Assembly: GCA_039922495.1 (NCBI GenBank)
Contig: JBDTEO010000022.1
Coordinates: 9,390-73,389 of the forward strand
DNA length: 64,000 bases
From: JALYYC01 sp039922495
GTDB taxonomy: Bacteria > Chloroflexota > Dormibacteria > CF-121
Direction: 5' to 3'
The translations under genes were made by a program, and so were the position numbers. The notes below the pieces were generated by a model that had not been told where the DNA came from, searched no databases, and saw only the letters and a program-made list of their open reading frames with translations. Each line of letters starts with the position of its first letter. Within the stretch, counting starts at the first letter, position 1. Positions 41,262-48,376 of this stretch are shown here, piece by piece.

Positions 41262-42188
41262 ATGGAGGTGGCAAACACAGCCCGGCTCGATGCGCTCCTG
41301 AAGCGCGGCGAGCTGATCGAGTCGGTATCCGAGATGACGCCGGACTACCTCCGGGAGTTGAAGCACACCCTGGTCGTGTCCGGGGATACCGAGCTGATCT
41401 CGGCGCCGGCGTACTACCTGGCCGCCAAAAAGGCTCCCAGCGTCAATGCTTTCATGACCGGGATTGCCATCATCCAGGACGAGCTGGCCCACGCCCACAT
41501 CGCCTACCACATCCTCGAGGAGCTGGGCGAGAGCCAGGAGGCCCTGATCTTCAAGCGCGATCCGAAGGCCTTTCGATACCCCTATGCCTTCGACGTGCCG
41601 CTGGAAAGCTGGACCGAGCTGGTCGTCGCCAACGCGATGTACGACCAGGCAGGCTTCTGCCTGCTGGGGGACATCCACGAGCAATGTTCCTACGGTCCGT
41701 GGAAGCGTGGCCTGGTCAAGGTCATGGCCGAGGAGAACTTCCATCTGCGGAACGGCCGCAACTGGTGCAAGCGGATCAGCCAGGCGGGCGGCGCCGCCCG
41801 GGAGGAGCTGCAGCGGGCGGTCGACTGGATGTTCCCGCTCACCGTCGAATGGTTCGGGCTGCCGGACGACCTGAAGCAGCACAGCGCCCAGCTGGATTAC
41901 CGGCTCAAGGGCCTGACCAACGACCAGCTGCGGCAGCAATGGCTGGCCACAGTGGTGCCCTTCATGGAATCGATCGGCATCCGGGTCCCGGCGCACCGCG
42001 AGGGTGACGCCTTTACGCTCGACTATCCATTCCCCTGCACCTTCGACGCCGAGTTAAAGCACTGGGACGTTGGCGATCCATGCAGCTGGGATGCGGTCAT
42101 GGCTCGCTGGCGCGCGCGCGGCCCGCGGAACGCCGAAATGGTTGCGCTCTTCCAGGAAAGCTTCAGTACGTTCCAGGTTCGGGCGTGA
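41262..42188 (+). CDS. paaA: 1,2-phenylacetyl-CoA epoxidase, catalytic subunit A
   Basis: 308-residue ferritin-like di-iron subunit of the multicomponent monooxygenase that epoxidises the ring of phenylacetyl-CoA. Iron-ligand helices are visible as IIQDELAHAHIAYHILEELGE and VMAEENFHLRNGRNW (ExxH pairs), with YEQAGF-type helix MYDQAGFCLLGDIHEQCSYGPWKRG. It ends VALFQESFSTFQ. The gene leads a compact operon of five overlapping genes. The reductase gene paaE and CoA ligase paaK are not in the window. Confidence 0.9.
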   Translation: MEVANTARLDALLKRGELIESVSEMTPDYLRELKHTLVVSGDTELISAPAYYLAAKKAPSVNAFMTGIAIIQDELAHAHIAYHILEELGESQEALIFKRDPKAFRYPYAFDVPLESWTELVVANAMYDQAGFCLLGDIHEQCSYGPWKRGLVKVMAEENFHLRNGRNWCKRISQAGGAAREELQRAVDWMFPLTVEWFGLPDDLKQHSAQLDYRLKGLTNDQLRQQWLATVVPFMESIGIRVPAHREGDAFTLDYPFPCTFDAELKHWDVGDPCSWDAVMARWRARGPRNAEMVALFQESFSTFQVRA

Positions 42189-42538
42189 CCCCCCAACCAA
42201 CCTTCCGCCAAAGGGGGAGGGAAACTCCTAGCGTTGAGGCGCGGGTCTGGTCGGCGCTTGCCGAGATCGACGATCCGGAGATGCCGATCAACCTCGTCGA
42301 CCTTGGGCTGGTCTACGGCGTCGAGGTGGGAGAGGGGACGGTCCGGCTCCGACTGACCTTTACCGCGATGGGATGCCCGGCCACCGAGATGATCATGGAC
42401 GACATCCGGACGCGGCTCCTGGCCGAGCCGGGCATCGACGACGTCCAGATTGACGTCGTTTGGGATCCTCCCTGGACATCATCGCGGCTGACCCAGGAAG
42501 GCCGGGAAGGGCTGCGAGCCTGGGGGCTATCGGTGTGA
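42185..42538 (+). CDS. paaD: PaaD-like DUF59/MIP18 domain protein (lacks zinc ribbon)
   Basis: 117 residues with the DUF59 fold: ALAEIDDPEMPINLVDLGLVYGVEVGEGTVRLRLTFTAMGCPATEMIMDDIRTRLLAEPGIDDVQIDVVWDPPWTSSRLTQEGREGLRAWGL. The DPE/D-P motif, the reactive Cys in MGCPATE and WDPPWT are those of PaaD, which helps mature the epoxidase iron centre. Normal PaaD has a further C-terminal zinc ribbon; this protein stops before it, and the ribbon is encoded alone at 43450. GTG 42185 overlaps the paaA stop (GTGA). Confidence 0.88.
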   Translation: MTPQPTFRQRGRETPSVEARVWSALAEIDDPEMPINLVDLGLVYGVEVGEGTVRLRLTFTAMGCPATEMIMDDIRTRLLAEPGIDDVQIDVVWDPPWTSSRLTQEGREGLRAWGLSV

Positions 42539-42762
42539 CGGCGTACACCCGCGTGCATCGCGAGGTGCAGGAATACGACGTCTTCGCCCGCAAGGCGCGC
42601 ATCGATCCACTGCATCACGTTGGCAGTGTCGTGGCGCCGAACGACGACCTGGCGCGGGCCTACGCTCGCGCGACCTACGACGAGGAACGGTGGGTCGAGA
42701 TGATGATCGTGCCCAAGCAGGCGATCATCACCCTCTGGTCACCGGGCGAGGACGCGGAATAA
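42535..42762 (+). CDS. paaB: 1,2-phenylacetyl-CoA epoxidase subunit B
   Basis: 75-residue small subunit of the epoxidase: YDVFARKARIDPLHHVGSVVAPNDDLARAYARATYDEERWVEMMIVPKQAIITLW, nearly all of the PaaB domain. It is shorter than E. coli PaaB (95) but complete in the conserved part. GTG 42535 overlaps the paaD stop (GTGA). It supports electron transfer and complex assembly between PaaA-PaaC and the reductase. Confidence 0.88.
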   Translation: MTAYTRVHREVQEYDVFARKARIDPLHHVGSVVAPNDDLARAYARATYDEERWVEMMIVPKQAIITLWSPGEDAE

Positions 42763-42773
42763 GCCTTCACTCG

Positions 42774-43457
42774 CTGGTCAAGAGCCTGGCCGACAACAAG
42801 CAGCTGCTGGGGATGCGATACGCGGAATGGTGCACCGCCGCGCCGACGCTCGAGGCCGACATCGCGGCGGCGGCGATGGGGCTGGACGACATTGGGCATA
42901 GCCGCGTCCTGTACGGCTCCCTGCGCGAGCTTGGTGAGGCGGATGGTGCCGCGGCGGAGGCTGGCTATACCAACGTCCCCTATCTCGACCGACCCTGGAC
43001 CGCGTGGAGCCAGTTCGTGGCCGCCAACGCCGTGCTCGACGGCGCCTTCACCTTGATGATCGAGTCGCTGGCCAACGGCAGCGTGGAGGTCCTTCGCAGC
43101 CGCCTGAAGAAGATGTTGCAGGAGGAGGCGTACCACGCGCTGCACGGGCGAAGCTGGATGGGGGAGATGGACGCGACCGCCGCCGCGATGGAGGCATGGA
43201 GCCAGGCAATCGAGTGGTTTGGGCCCGAGGGCAATGACATCGATCAGCTCCACGACATGGGGCAGCTTGCCTTCGGCATCCGGGACCTGTGCCACCGGCT
43301 CGCCGAACAGGTCGGCCTACCCGAACCAATGGTGAAGGCCAACTGGAAGGCCTGGGACCCGGTGCGCCGACGGACCAGCGCCGGTGGGATCGACCCGGAG
43401 ACGCTGGAGATGCTCCAGGGGTTGGCGGAAAAGAAGTACATGCCCGCCAGTGGCTGA
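42774..43457 (+). CDS. paaC: 1,2-phenylacetyl-CoA epoxidase structural subunit C
   Basis: ~227-residue ferritin-like structural partner of PaaA: VKSLADNKQLLGMRYAEWCTAAPTLEADIAAAAMGLDDIGHSRVLYGSL matches the PaaC opening, followed by WSQFVAANAVLDGAFTLMIESLANGS, KKMLQEEAYHALHGRSWM and WFGPEG. The start is uncertain: no ATG, GTG or TTG lies between the paaB stop and the conserved region. CTG 42774 is my choice; GTG 42690 inside paaB and ATG 42813 inside the conserved helix are alternatives. It overlaps the zinc-ribbon gene by 8 bases. Confidence 0.85.
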   Translation: MVKSLADNKQLLGMRYAEWCTAAPTLEADIAAAAMGLDDIGHSRVLYGSLRELGEADGAAAEAGYTNVPYLDRPWTAWSQFVAANAVLDGAFTLMIESLANGSVEVLRSRLKKMLQEEAYHALHGRSWMGEMDATAAAMEAWSQAIEWFGPEGNDIDQLHDMGQLAFGIRDLCHRLAEQVGLPEPMVKANWKAWDPVRRRTSAGGIDPETLEMLQGLAEKKYMPASG

Positions 43458-43596
43458 GAAAGCTCCTCCGAAGCCCCGCTGTCCGTTCTGTGAATCGGAT
43501 GATGCCGAGGTGATCGCGTTGTTCGGCAGCCAGGTGATGACGATGCAATGCCGATGCAGGCGCTGCGGCAACTATTTCGAGGCGAGCAAGTACTGA
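43450..43596 (+). CDS. Detached PaaD-type zinc ribbon
   Basis: 48-residue protein: PRCPFCESDDAEVIALFGSQVMTMQCRCRRCGNYFEASKY. The two CxxC pairs with FGSQ between them reproduce the C-terminal zinc ribbon that in E. coli PaaD follows the DUF59 domain. Here it is an independent gene at the end of the paa operon, after paaC, starting at GTG 43450 inside the paaC end. The two separate halves probably act together in epoxidase iron-centre maturation. Confidence 0.75.
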   Translation: MAEKAPPKPRCPFCESDDAEVIALFGSQVMTMQCRCRRCGNYFEASKY

Positions 43597-43612
43597 CAAC
43601 GAGGAGGATGGC

Positions 43613-44794
43613 GTGCCACTAGTCTCCACGCGGGCTCGATCAATGGTGAGGATGACGATGGCGGACATGGCGGAGCTCGCCGACAAGCGTCCCGGTGCTT
43701 TTCGCCTCGAGAACGCAGACTCGGACCTCAAACCGCCACGGCTCGCAATCCAGGCGACGAAGAACGCGGTCGGTGAAGATCGCTACAACAGTTATCTCCC
43801 ATTGCACGGCTTGCCTGAGCTGCGTCAAGCGATCGCCTCTCGATACGAGTCCGACTTTGGGCTCCGATATGACCCGGATGGTGAGATCGTCGTCACATCA
43901 GGCATCGGCGAAGCCATGCTCGACGTCTTGCTCAGCTATGTCAACGAGGGGGATCGCGTTCTGATGACGAATCCCACCTACAACGGCATGGCGCAGCGAG
44001 TGCGGTTGGCGGGCGGCGTTCAGGTGTTTACGAACCAGGTCGAGCGGGATGGCTGGCATCTAGATGGCTCCGACCTGCGCAAAGCGGCTCGCGGATGCAG
44101 GGTGATCTTCTACGGGTCTCCGTCGATGCCGACGGGCGTCATCTTTCGCCGCGACGAGACCGAGCGGCTTGCCGAAGCCGCCGTCGAAAACGATGCCCTG
44201 ATCCTGTTTAACGGCGCGGTCGACCGGCTGGTCTTCGGCGGACGGGAGGTGGTCAACCCTGCGACGCTGTCCGCCATTTGGGAGCGCACCATCTCCGTCG
44301 GGAGCGTGACAAAAAACTACAACATGATTGGATGGCGAATCGGATGGGCGGCAGGACCTCGTGAGTTGATGAAACCGGTGCACGACGTTCACATCTTCAA
44401 CGGCATCATGGCGAGCGGATATTCGGAGGCGGGCGCGATCGCCGCGCTAAACGGTCCTCAGGACTACATCGCCCAGTCCGTGGCGACCTACGAACGCCGT
44501 CGTGACGTGCTGGTCTCCCGCCTGCAGAAAATCCCAGGCATTCAACTCGTTCCCCCGGACGGCGGATACTTTTTTATCGCCAACATCAGCGCCCTCGGGG
44601 TCAACGCCAAGGATTTTTGCGAGCGACTCCTCGCTGAAGGGAATGTCGCGATCACGCCGATGAATGCGTGGGGTGCCGACGACTTCGGCGACCAGCACGT
44701 CCGCTTCATCTTTACGAACGAACCAGAAGACCGTTTGCTTGATGCCGCAGACCGGATCGCAGCATTTGTTGCACGTCATTATCCGACACGGTGA
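43613..44794 (+). CDS. Class I/II aminotransferase-like protein with altered PLP-site residues
   Basis: 393 residues, fold type I. The PLP lysine is present in SVTKNYNMIGWRIGWAAGP, and DRYNSYLPLHGLPELRQAIASRY and VVTSGIGEAMLDVLLSYVNEGDRVLMTNPTYNGM are family-like. Three normally invariant sites differ: the NPTG loop reads SMPTG, and the segment usually SDEIYDRLVF reads FNGAVDRLVF, so the Asp that salt-bridges the pyridine nitrogen is Asn and the Tyr contacting the cofactor is Val. It may be catalytically altered or non-enzymatic. GAGGAGGATGGC precedes GTG 43613. It overlaps the methyltransferase by 4 bases. Confidence 0.8.
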   Translation: MPLVSTRARSMVRMTMADMAELADKRPGAFRLENADSDLKPPRLAIQATKNAVGEDRYNSYLPLHGLPELRQAIASRYESDFGLRYDPDGEIVVTSGIGEAMLDVLLSYVNEGDRVLMTNPTYNGMAQRVRLAGGVQVFTNQVERDGWHLDGSDLRKAARGCRVIFYGSPSMPTGVIFRRDETERLAEAAVENDALILFNGAVDRLVFGGREVVNPATLSAIWERTISVGSVTKNYNMIGWRIGWAAGPRELMKPVHDVHIFNGIMASGYSEAGAIAALNGPQDYIAQSVATYERRRDVLVSRLQKIPGIQLVPPDGGYFFIANISALGVNAKDFCERLLAEGNVAITPMNAWGADDFGDQHVRFIFTNEPEDRLLDAADRIAAFVARHYPTR

Positions 44795-45618
44795 GCGACG
44801 AGCGGGTTTACAGCTGCTTTTCGATCGGCAGCGTGGCCGAGACCTACGAGGAGATCTATGTGCCGCGGATTTTCATTCCGTGGGCAAAGCTGCTGATCGA
44901 CCAGGCCGGGCTCCGCCCCGGCGAGCAGGTCCTCGACGTGGCCACCGGCCCGGGCACCGTTGCCCGACTGGCGGCTGCCAAGCTTGGTGCAGGAGGCCGG
45001 GTGGTGGCGACCGATCTCAGCCCCGCGATGCTCAGCCTCGCTCGGCAGAAGTCGCGGGTTAGCGGCGGAGCGGAGATTCACTACGTCGAGTCGCCAGCCG
45101 CGCCCCTGACGGCACCGGGCGCGGCCTTCGATGTGGTCACCTGTCAGCAAGGCCTGCAGTTCTTCCCCGATCGTGCTGCGGCGATCCGCGAGATGTTTCG
45201 CGTGCTGCGGCCCGGTGGCCGGTTGATTGTTGCCGTCTGGAAGGAGATCGCCCTGCAGCCGACGTTTCAGGCGATCCAGTCGGCGTTGCGCGAGCATCTC
45301 TCGTCGGAGGCCGCGGAGACCTATGGCGCGCCCTTTCGATGGCCCAAAGGGAAGGACCTCGAGGCAGCCTTACGCGGTCAGGGGCTCCAGGAGGTGCGAG
45401 TCGCCGAGCACCGCCTACCGCTCATCTACGAGGGCGGCGTGGCCCAGGTCCTCGGGACGCTGGCGGCGTCGCCAGTGGCATGCCAGGTGGCGGAGATGCG
45501 CGAACCCGAGCGCGCGCGGCTGTGGGAGGCCGGCAGGCGGGAGCTCGAGCCATTGGTTCGCACCGGCGAGGTTCGGGCCGAGATGGTCTCGAACATCGCG
45601 ACGGCGCAGCGCCCCTAG
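44791..45618 (+). CDS. SAM-dependent methyltransferase (class I)
   Basis: 275 residues. The SAM-binding core is QVLDVATGPGTVARLAAAKLGAGGRVVATDLSPAMLSLAR (motif I and post-I), then FDVVTCQQGLQFFPDRAAAIREMFRVLRPGGRLIVAVW (motifs II-III). This resembles UbiE/Methyltransf_11 proteins. The N-terminal TYEEIYVPRIFIPWAKLLID is a typical lid. GTG 44791 overlaps the aminotransferase stop. The substrate is not deducible. Confidence 0.85.
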   Translation: MSDERVYSCFSIGSVAETYEEIYVPRIFIPWAKLLIDQAGLRPGEQVLDVATGPGTVARLAAAKLGAGGRVVATDLSPAMLSLARQKSRVSGGAEIHYVESPAAPLTAPGAAFDVVTCQQGLQFFPDRAAAIREMFRVLRPGGRLIVAVWKEIALQPTFQAIQSALREHLSSEAAETYGAPFRWPKGKDLEAALRGQGLQEVRVAEHRLPLIYEGGVAQVLGTLAASPVACQVAEMREPERARLWEAGRRELEPLVRTGEVRAEMVSNIATAQRP

Positions 45619-45652
45619 CGGCGAATGCCCGTTTGCGAACCGCAGTTCGGAG

Positions 45653-45681
45653 TTGTGCCCGTTTGCGGCGACCTTTACGCT
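45653..45681 (+). promoter_or_regulatory. Promoter of structured RNA copy B
   Basis: TTGTGC (45653-45658), 17-base spacer, TACGCT (45676-45681). G45688, the first base of the RNA, is 7 bases after the -10, matching copy A. Confidence 0.6.
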
Positions 45682-45687
45682 AACCCC

Positions 45688-45863
45688 GCGACCTGTCAGA
45701 AAGCCAGCTGGTGACGGAAACGACACCAGTTCGCTTCCGGAAGCCGGAGCCGCAAGGCCCCGGTGAGTACGAAGTCAAGGTCCTCTCGGAAACGGGCGGA
45801 CTGGGCGGCGGAAACGAGTCGCTGGGTCACACCGGCGAGGAGTAAGCCGTAACGACGGGTCGC
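45688..45863 (+). ncRNA. Novel structured RNA, copy B (176 nt)
   Basis: Same 5' block (GCGACCTGTCAGAAAGCCAG, 45688-45707) and 3' block (GTAAGCCGTAACGACGGGTCGC, 45842-45863) as copy A, closing with the same 10-bp stem. The internal hairpin is CTGGTG/CACCAG around ACGGAAACGA, whereas copy A has TAGAG/CTCTA around AAGGAAACGA: both arms changed while pairing and the loop core GGAAACGA stayed. One GCAA-capped stem (about 45746-45763), then GGGCGGCGG and GCTGG/CCGGC as in copy A. The variable middle is ~70 bases shorter. TTCATTTTT follows, suggesting termination on the closing stem. The downstream secreted-protein gene has its own promoter at 45957, so this is not its leader. Confidence 0.75.
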
Positions 45864-45932
45864 TTCATTTTTGCTGCAGGTCTGCTGGCTTCGCCTTCCC
45901 GAGCCCGGTGGACCTGCGTGTTCCAGCCAGAA

Positions 45933-45963
45933 CCGAATCTGCTCGGATTCGGACCCTTGTTTT
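45933..45963 (+). terminator. Possible intrinsic terminator
   Basis: CCGAATC, 6-base loop, GATTCGG (45933-45952), followed by ACCCTTGTTTT. It would stop any readthrough from copy B of the RNA; its T-run overlaps the -35 of the next promoter. Confidence 0.5.
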
Positions 45964-45985
45964 CCAAACCTTAATGGCTTATCGT
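45957..45985 (+). promoter_or_regulatory. Promoter of the BNR-repeat secreted protein
   Basis: TTGTTT (45957-45962), 17-base spacer, TATCGT (45980-45985). The predicted leader is ~60 bases, ending in GGGAGGGAAG before TTG 46051. Confidence 0.55.
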
Positions 45986-46050
45986 GTCAAGTCACTCGGG
46001 CGCGAGCTGGTGGCAGAGTCGTGCCCAGGTCTATTCAGGGAGGGAAGCTC

Positions 46051-47892
46051 TTGAAGAAACGTCGTCTGCTTGCGGCCGGTATTCCACTATTCATGGCCAC
46101 CGCCTTTGCCACTACGCCGTTGCAGGCGGGCGCGGCTAGCGGTGTCGGGAACGTTCCCCAGGGGACGCAGTCCGATTATGCCTACGCTCGGAGCTACGCC
46201 GCCAAGGGCGTGACCAATGTCTTCGCGACCACCCAGCAGACCAGTTGCTATCGGCCGGAAAACCCGTTCTCCACCAATCTCGGGCCGAACGACGGCTACA
46301 CCGGCATGACGGCCTGTGGCAGGGCTTCGACCACCGGTGAGGACACCGGGCTGACGCCCTACCCATCGCAGGTTGGCAGCAATCCCGGCTATCCCGCGGC
46401 CTCCCCGATGCTGGTCAAGGATCACTCCGAGTCGGACCTGCGCGTTGACCCAACGAACCCCAACCACCTGATCGGATCGAGCAAGTGGGTTGTGAGTGCA
46501 GAGGGTTACAACCACCTGCTCGGGTTTTACGAGTCCTGGGACGGGGGCAAGACCTGGCCGATACAGGGGCACATTCCTGGCTACGAGGGCTGGTCCGACA
46601 ACACCGACCCGATTGGCGCCTTCGACAGCTACGGCAACTACTACTCACTGATCCTGCCCTACGAGTTCTACTACAACAGCGACGGCTCAAAGAACTACCA
46701 GACCAACCAGAACAAGGAGCCGAATCCAACGATCGCCGCCGAGGCAATCACGATTGCCGTTCGCAAGCACGGCGCGACTGCCGCGGACGACTGGTCCACG
46801 AATCGGGCCGGGGCGATGGACATCATCGAGAACTATCCCGCCAAGGGCCGCGAGCCGGACAAGCAGTGGCTCACGATCGACACCAATCCGAGCAGCCCCC
46901 ATTTCAACCGGATCTATGCCATGTGGACCCTGTTCAACGGCATCTCGGCCGTTCCCTACGCCTCCTACGCTGATGCCCATGCCAACGGGACGCACACCCC
47001 GTGGTCGGCGCCACAAGCATTGCCAACCGCAGGCAGCAATCCGCAGGGCGATACCTACCTGCTGCCCCATGTCGATAAGCATGGCGTCCTCTATACGACC
47101 CTGACGAACTTTCAGCCGAAGAAGGGCTTCTGCTGCACCAGCATCCTGCTCGACCGCTCGACGGATGGCGGCCTGACCTTCACCACGGTATCGACGGCGG
47201 TTGACAGAGCGAGCGCGCCGCCGCTGGAGTTTGCCAACACCGGCTTCCGGGACGGCATCGAAGACAGCTTCACGGTTGGCCCGAAGCTGGTCAACGGTCA
47301 CTATCCGCTCTATGTCAGCTGGGAGGATTACAGCACCGGGTTCAATAACATTCTGATCAACGCCTCATACGATGGAGGCTTCACCTGGTCGCAGCCGATC
47401 CAGGTGAATGACAACGCGAATCCGAACATCGACTCGACCCAACCTAACCTGACGGCCGCCCCCAACGGCACGATCAGCGTGGCCTTCTACGATCGCCGCC
47501 TGAGCTGCCCGGATGCCGGAACGGCGGAAGCGGCCGGCGCCGCTCTCGCCCTCGACCAGGTGAACAGCCGCTATAGCGGCCCCATGCCGCCCTACCGGGC
47601 CGTCAACTACTGCGTGAACTCGAGCATCCAGTTCTATCGGGCCAATCTGGCGCCGGTCGGACACAACATCCGGATCAGTCAGCACACCTTTGACCCGCAG
47701 CTCAACCAGCCCAAGCCGAGCAGCCCGGCTTCTGCGGAGGGGTTCATCGGGGACTACTACGGCAACATCGTGGGCGCCAATCTGGCCACCGGCGGCTTGA
47801 CCGATTACACGACTTCGACCACCAGCTACGACGACGGCACGAACCCGAGCCACTACCAGCAGCAGGTGATCGCGCAGGTCGCGGTTCCGTAA
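46051..47892 (+). CDS. Secreted BNR/sialidase-like repeat protein
   Basis: 613 residues with a signal peptide (KKRRLLAAGIPLFMATAFATTPLQAGA). BNR/Asp-box motifs are visible as SWDGGKTW, STDGGLTF and SYDGGFTW, spaced as in six-bladed beta-propellers. Catalytic residues of true sialidases (Arg triad, Tyr/Glu pair) cannot be located with confidence, so a glycan-binding or other exo-enzyme role is equally possible. The end (EGFIGDYYGNIVGANLATGGLTDYTTSTTSYDDG) resembles the last blade of exo-alpha-sialidase-annotated proteins. TTG 46051 is set by the strong GGGAGGGAAG 2 bases upstream. Confidence 0.75.
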   Translation: MKKRRLLAAGIPLFMATAFATTPLQAGAASGVGNVPQGTQSDYAYARSYAAKGVTNVFATTQQTSCYRPENPFSTNLGPNDGYTGMTACGRASTTGEDTGLTPYPSQVGSNPGYPAASPMLVKDHSESDLRVDPTNPNHLIGSSKWVVSAEGYNHLLGFYESWDGGKTWPIQGHIPGYEGWSDNTDPIGAFDSYGNYYSLILPYEFYYNSDGSKNYQTNQNKEPNPTIAAEAITIAVRKHGATAADDWSTNRAGAMDIIENYPAKGREPDKQWLTIDTNPSSPHFNRIYAMWTLFNGISAVPYASYADAHANGTHTPWSAPQALPTAGSNPQGDTYLLPHVDKHGVLYTTLTNFQPKKGFCCTSILLDRSTDGGLTFTTVSTAVDRASAPPLEFANTGFRDGIEDSFTVGPKLVNGHYPLYVSWEDYSTGFNNILINASYDGGFTWSQPIQVNDNANPNIDSTQPNLTAAPNGTISVAFYDRRLSCPDAGTAEAAGAALALDQVNSRYSGPMPPYRAVNYCVNSSIQFYRANLAPVGHNIRISQHTFDPQLNQPKPSSPASAEGFIGDYYGNIVGANLATGGLTDYTTSTTSYDDGTNPSHYQQQVIAQVAVP

Positions 47893-47905
47893 ACCCCCAG
47901 TTCGA

Positions 47906-47935
47906 GGCGGAGCGGCCATCGGGCCGCTCCTCGCC
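47906..47935 (+). terminator. GC-rich hairpin after the BNR protein
   Basis: GGAGCGGCC, ATCG, GGCCGCTCC (47909-47930), extended by GGC/GCC with a small bulge; it has no T-run. Confidence 0.5.
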
Positions 47936-47990
47936 TGCGTTCCGTGAAATTTGATACCCATACCCCCAATTAACAGTCGTTTACCGAACG

Positions 47991-48019
47991 TTGACGGCCG
48001 CGTGCCGACGCAGTAAGCT
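47991..48019 (+). promoter_or_regulatory. Promoter upstream of the frameshifted secreted-protein remnant
   Basis: TTGACG (47991-47996), 17-base spacer, TAAGCT (48014-48019): a strong sigma70-like match. A Shine-Dalgarno AAGGAGG follows at 48039-48045. Confidence 0.65.
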
Positions 48020-48053
48020 TCCTAACGACCACAACCCTTAAGGAGGGGCTTTT

Positions 48054-48376
48054 TTGAGCACAAGTCGTCGATGGGCGACGCATGCCCGCTCGAGTCGAAT
48101 TCGGCGATCGTTCGGCGTTGGAACCGCGACCGTGCTCCTGGCTGTTGCGACCACGATTTTCCGGCATCGGCCGGATCGCAGACAACGGCTGGCGGCGAGA
48201 GCGCCGCGCTGGACGCGGCCGCACTGGCCGCGGGCTCTGGACCTACCCTGTCGCGCAGCTACCGTAGTTCGTCCGGCGACCGGCCCGGATGGCCGTTGAC
48301 AGCGACCCGATTCGTTTCTACGCTCGACCTGGAAACTCAGAAATTTATGGAGGGAAGACCGATTGATCAGGTTTAA
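48054..48376 (+). pseudogene. Frameshifted remnant of a small secreted protein
   Basis: TTG 48054 has AAGGAGG upstream and begins a normal signal peptide: STSRRWATHARSSRIRRSFGVGTATVLLAVATTIF. The frame then becomes Arg-rich nonsense (RHRPDRRQRLAARAPRW) to 48299. In another frame, from about 48160, the text continues as PASAGSQTTAGGESAALDAAALAAGSGPTLSRSY, a plausible signal-peptide end and mature region, running to TAA 48374-48376. A one-base indel at the TTTTCC tract near 48157-48163 joins them. The promoter of the next gene lies inside its 3' part. No homologue is recognised. Confidence 0.5.
48296..48324 (+). promoter_or_regulatory. Promoter of the secreted HExxE protein
   Basis: TTGACA (48296-48301), 17-base spacer, TACGCT (48319-48324): consensus -35. 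The leader is ~32 bases and ends in GGAGGGAAG before TTG 48363. Confidence 0.7.

Noticed and set aside
40435..45863. The two-copy RNA as RNase P or tmRNA
   Set aside because: Neither the RNase P core (GAGGAAAGUC and partner) nor a tRNA-like end is present, and two unequal copies would be unusual.
46051..47892. Firm sialidase (neuraminidase) assignment
   Set aside because: Asp boxes are common to many beta-propellers; the catalytic Arg triad and Tyr/Glu pair could not be located.
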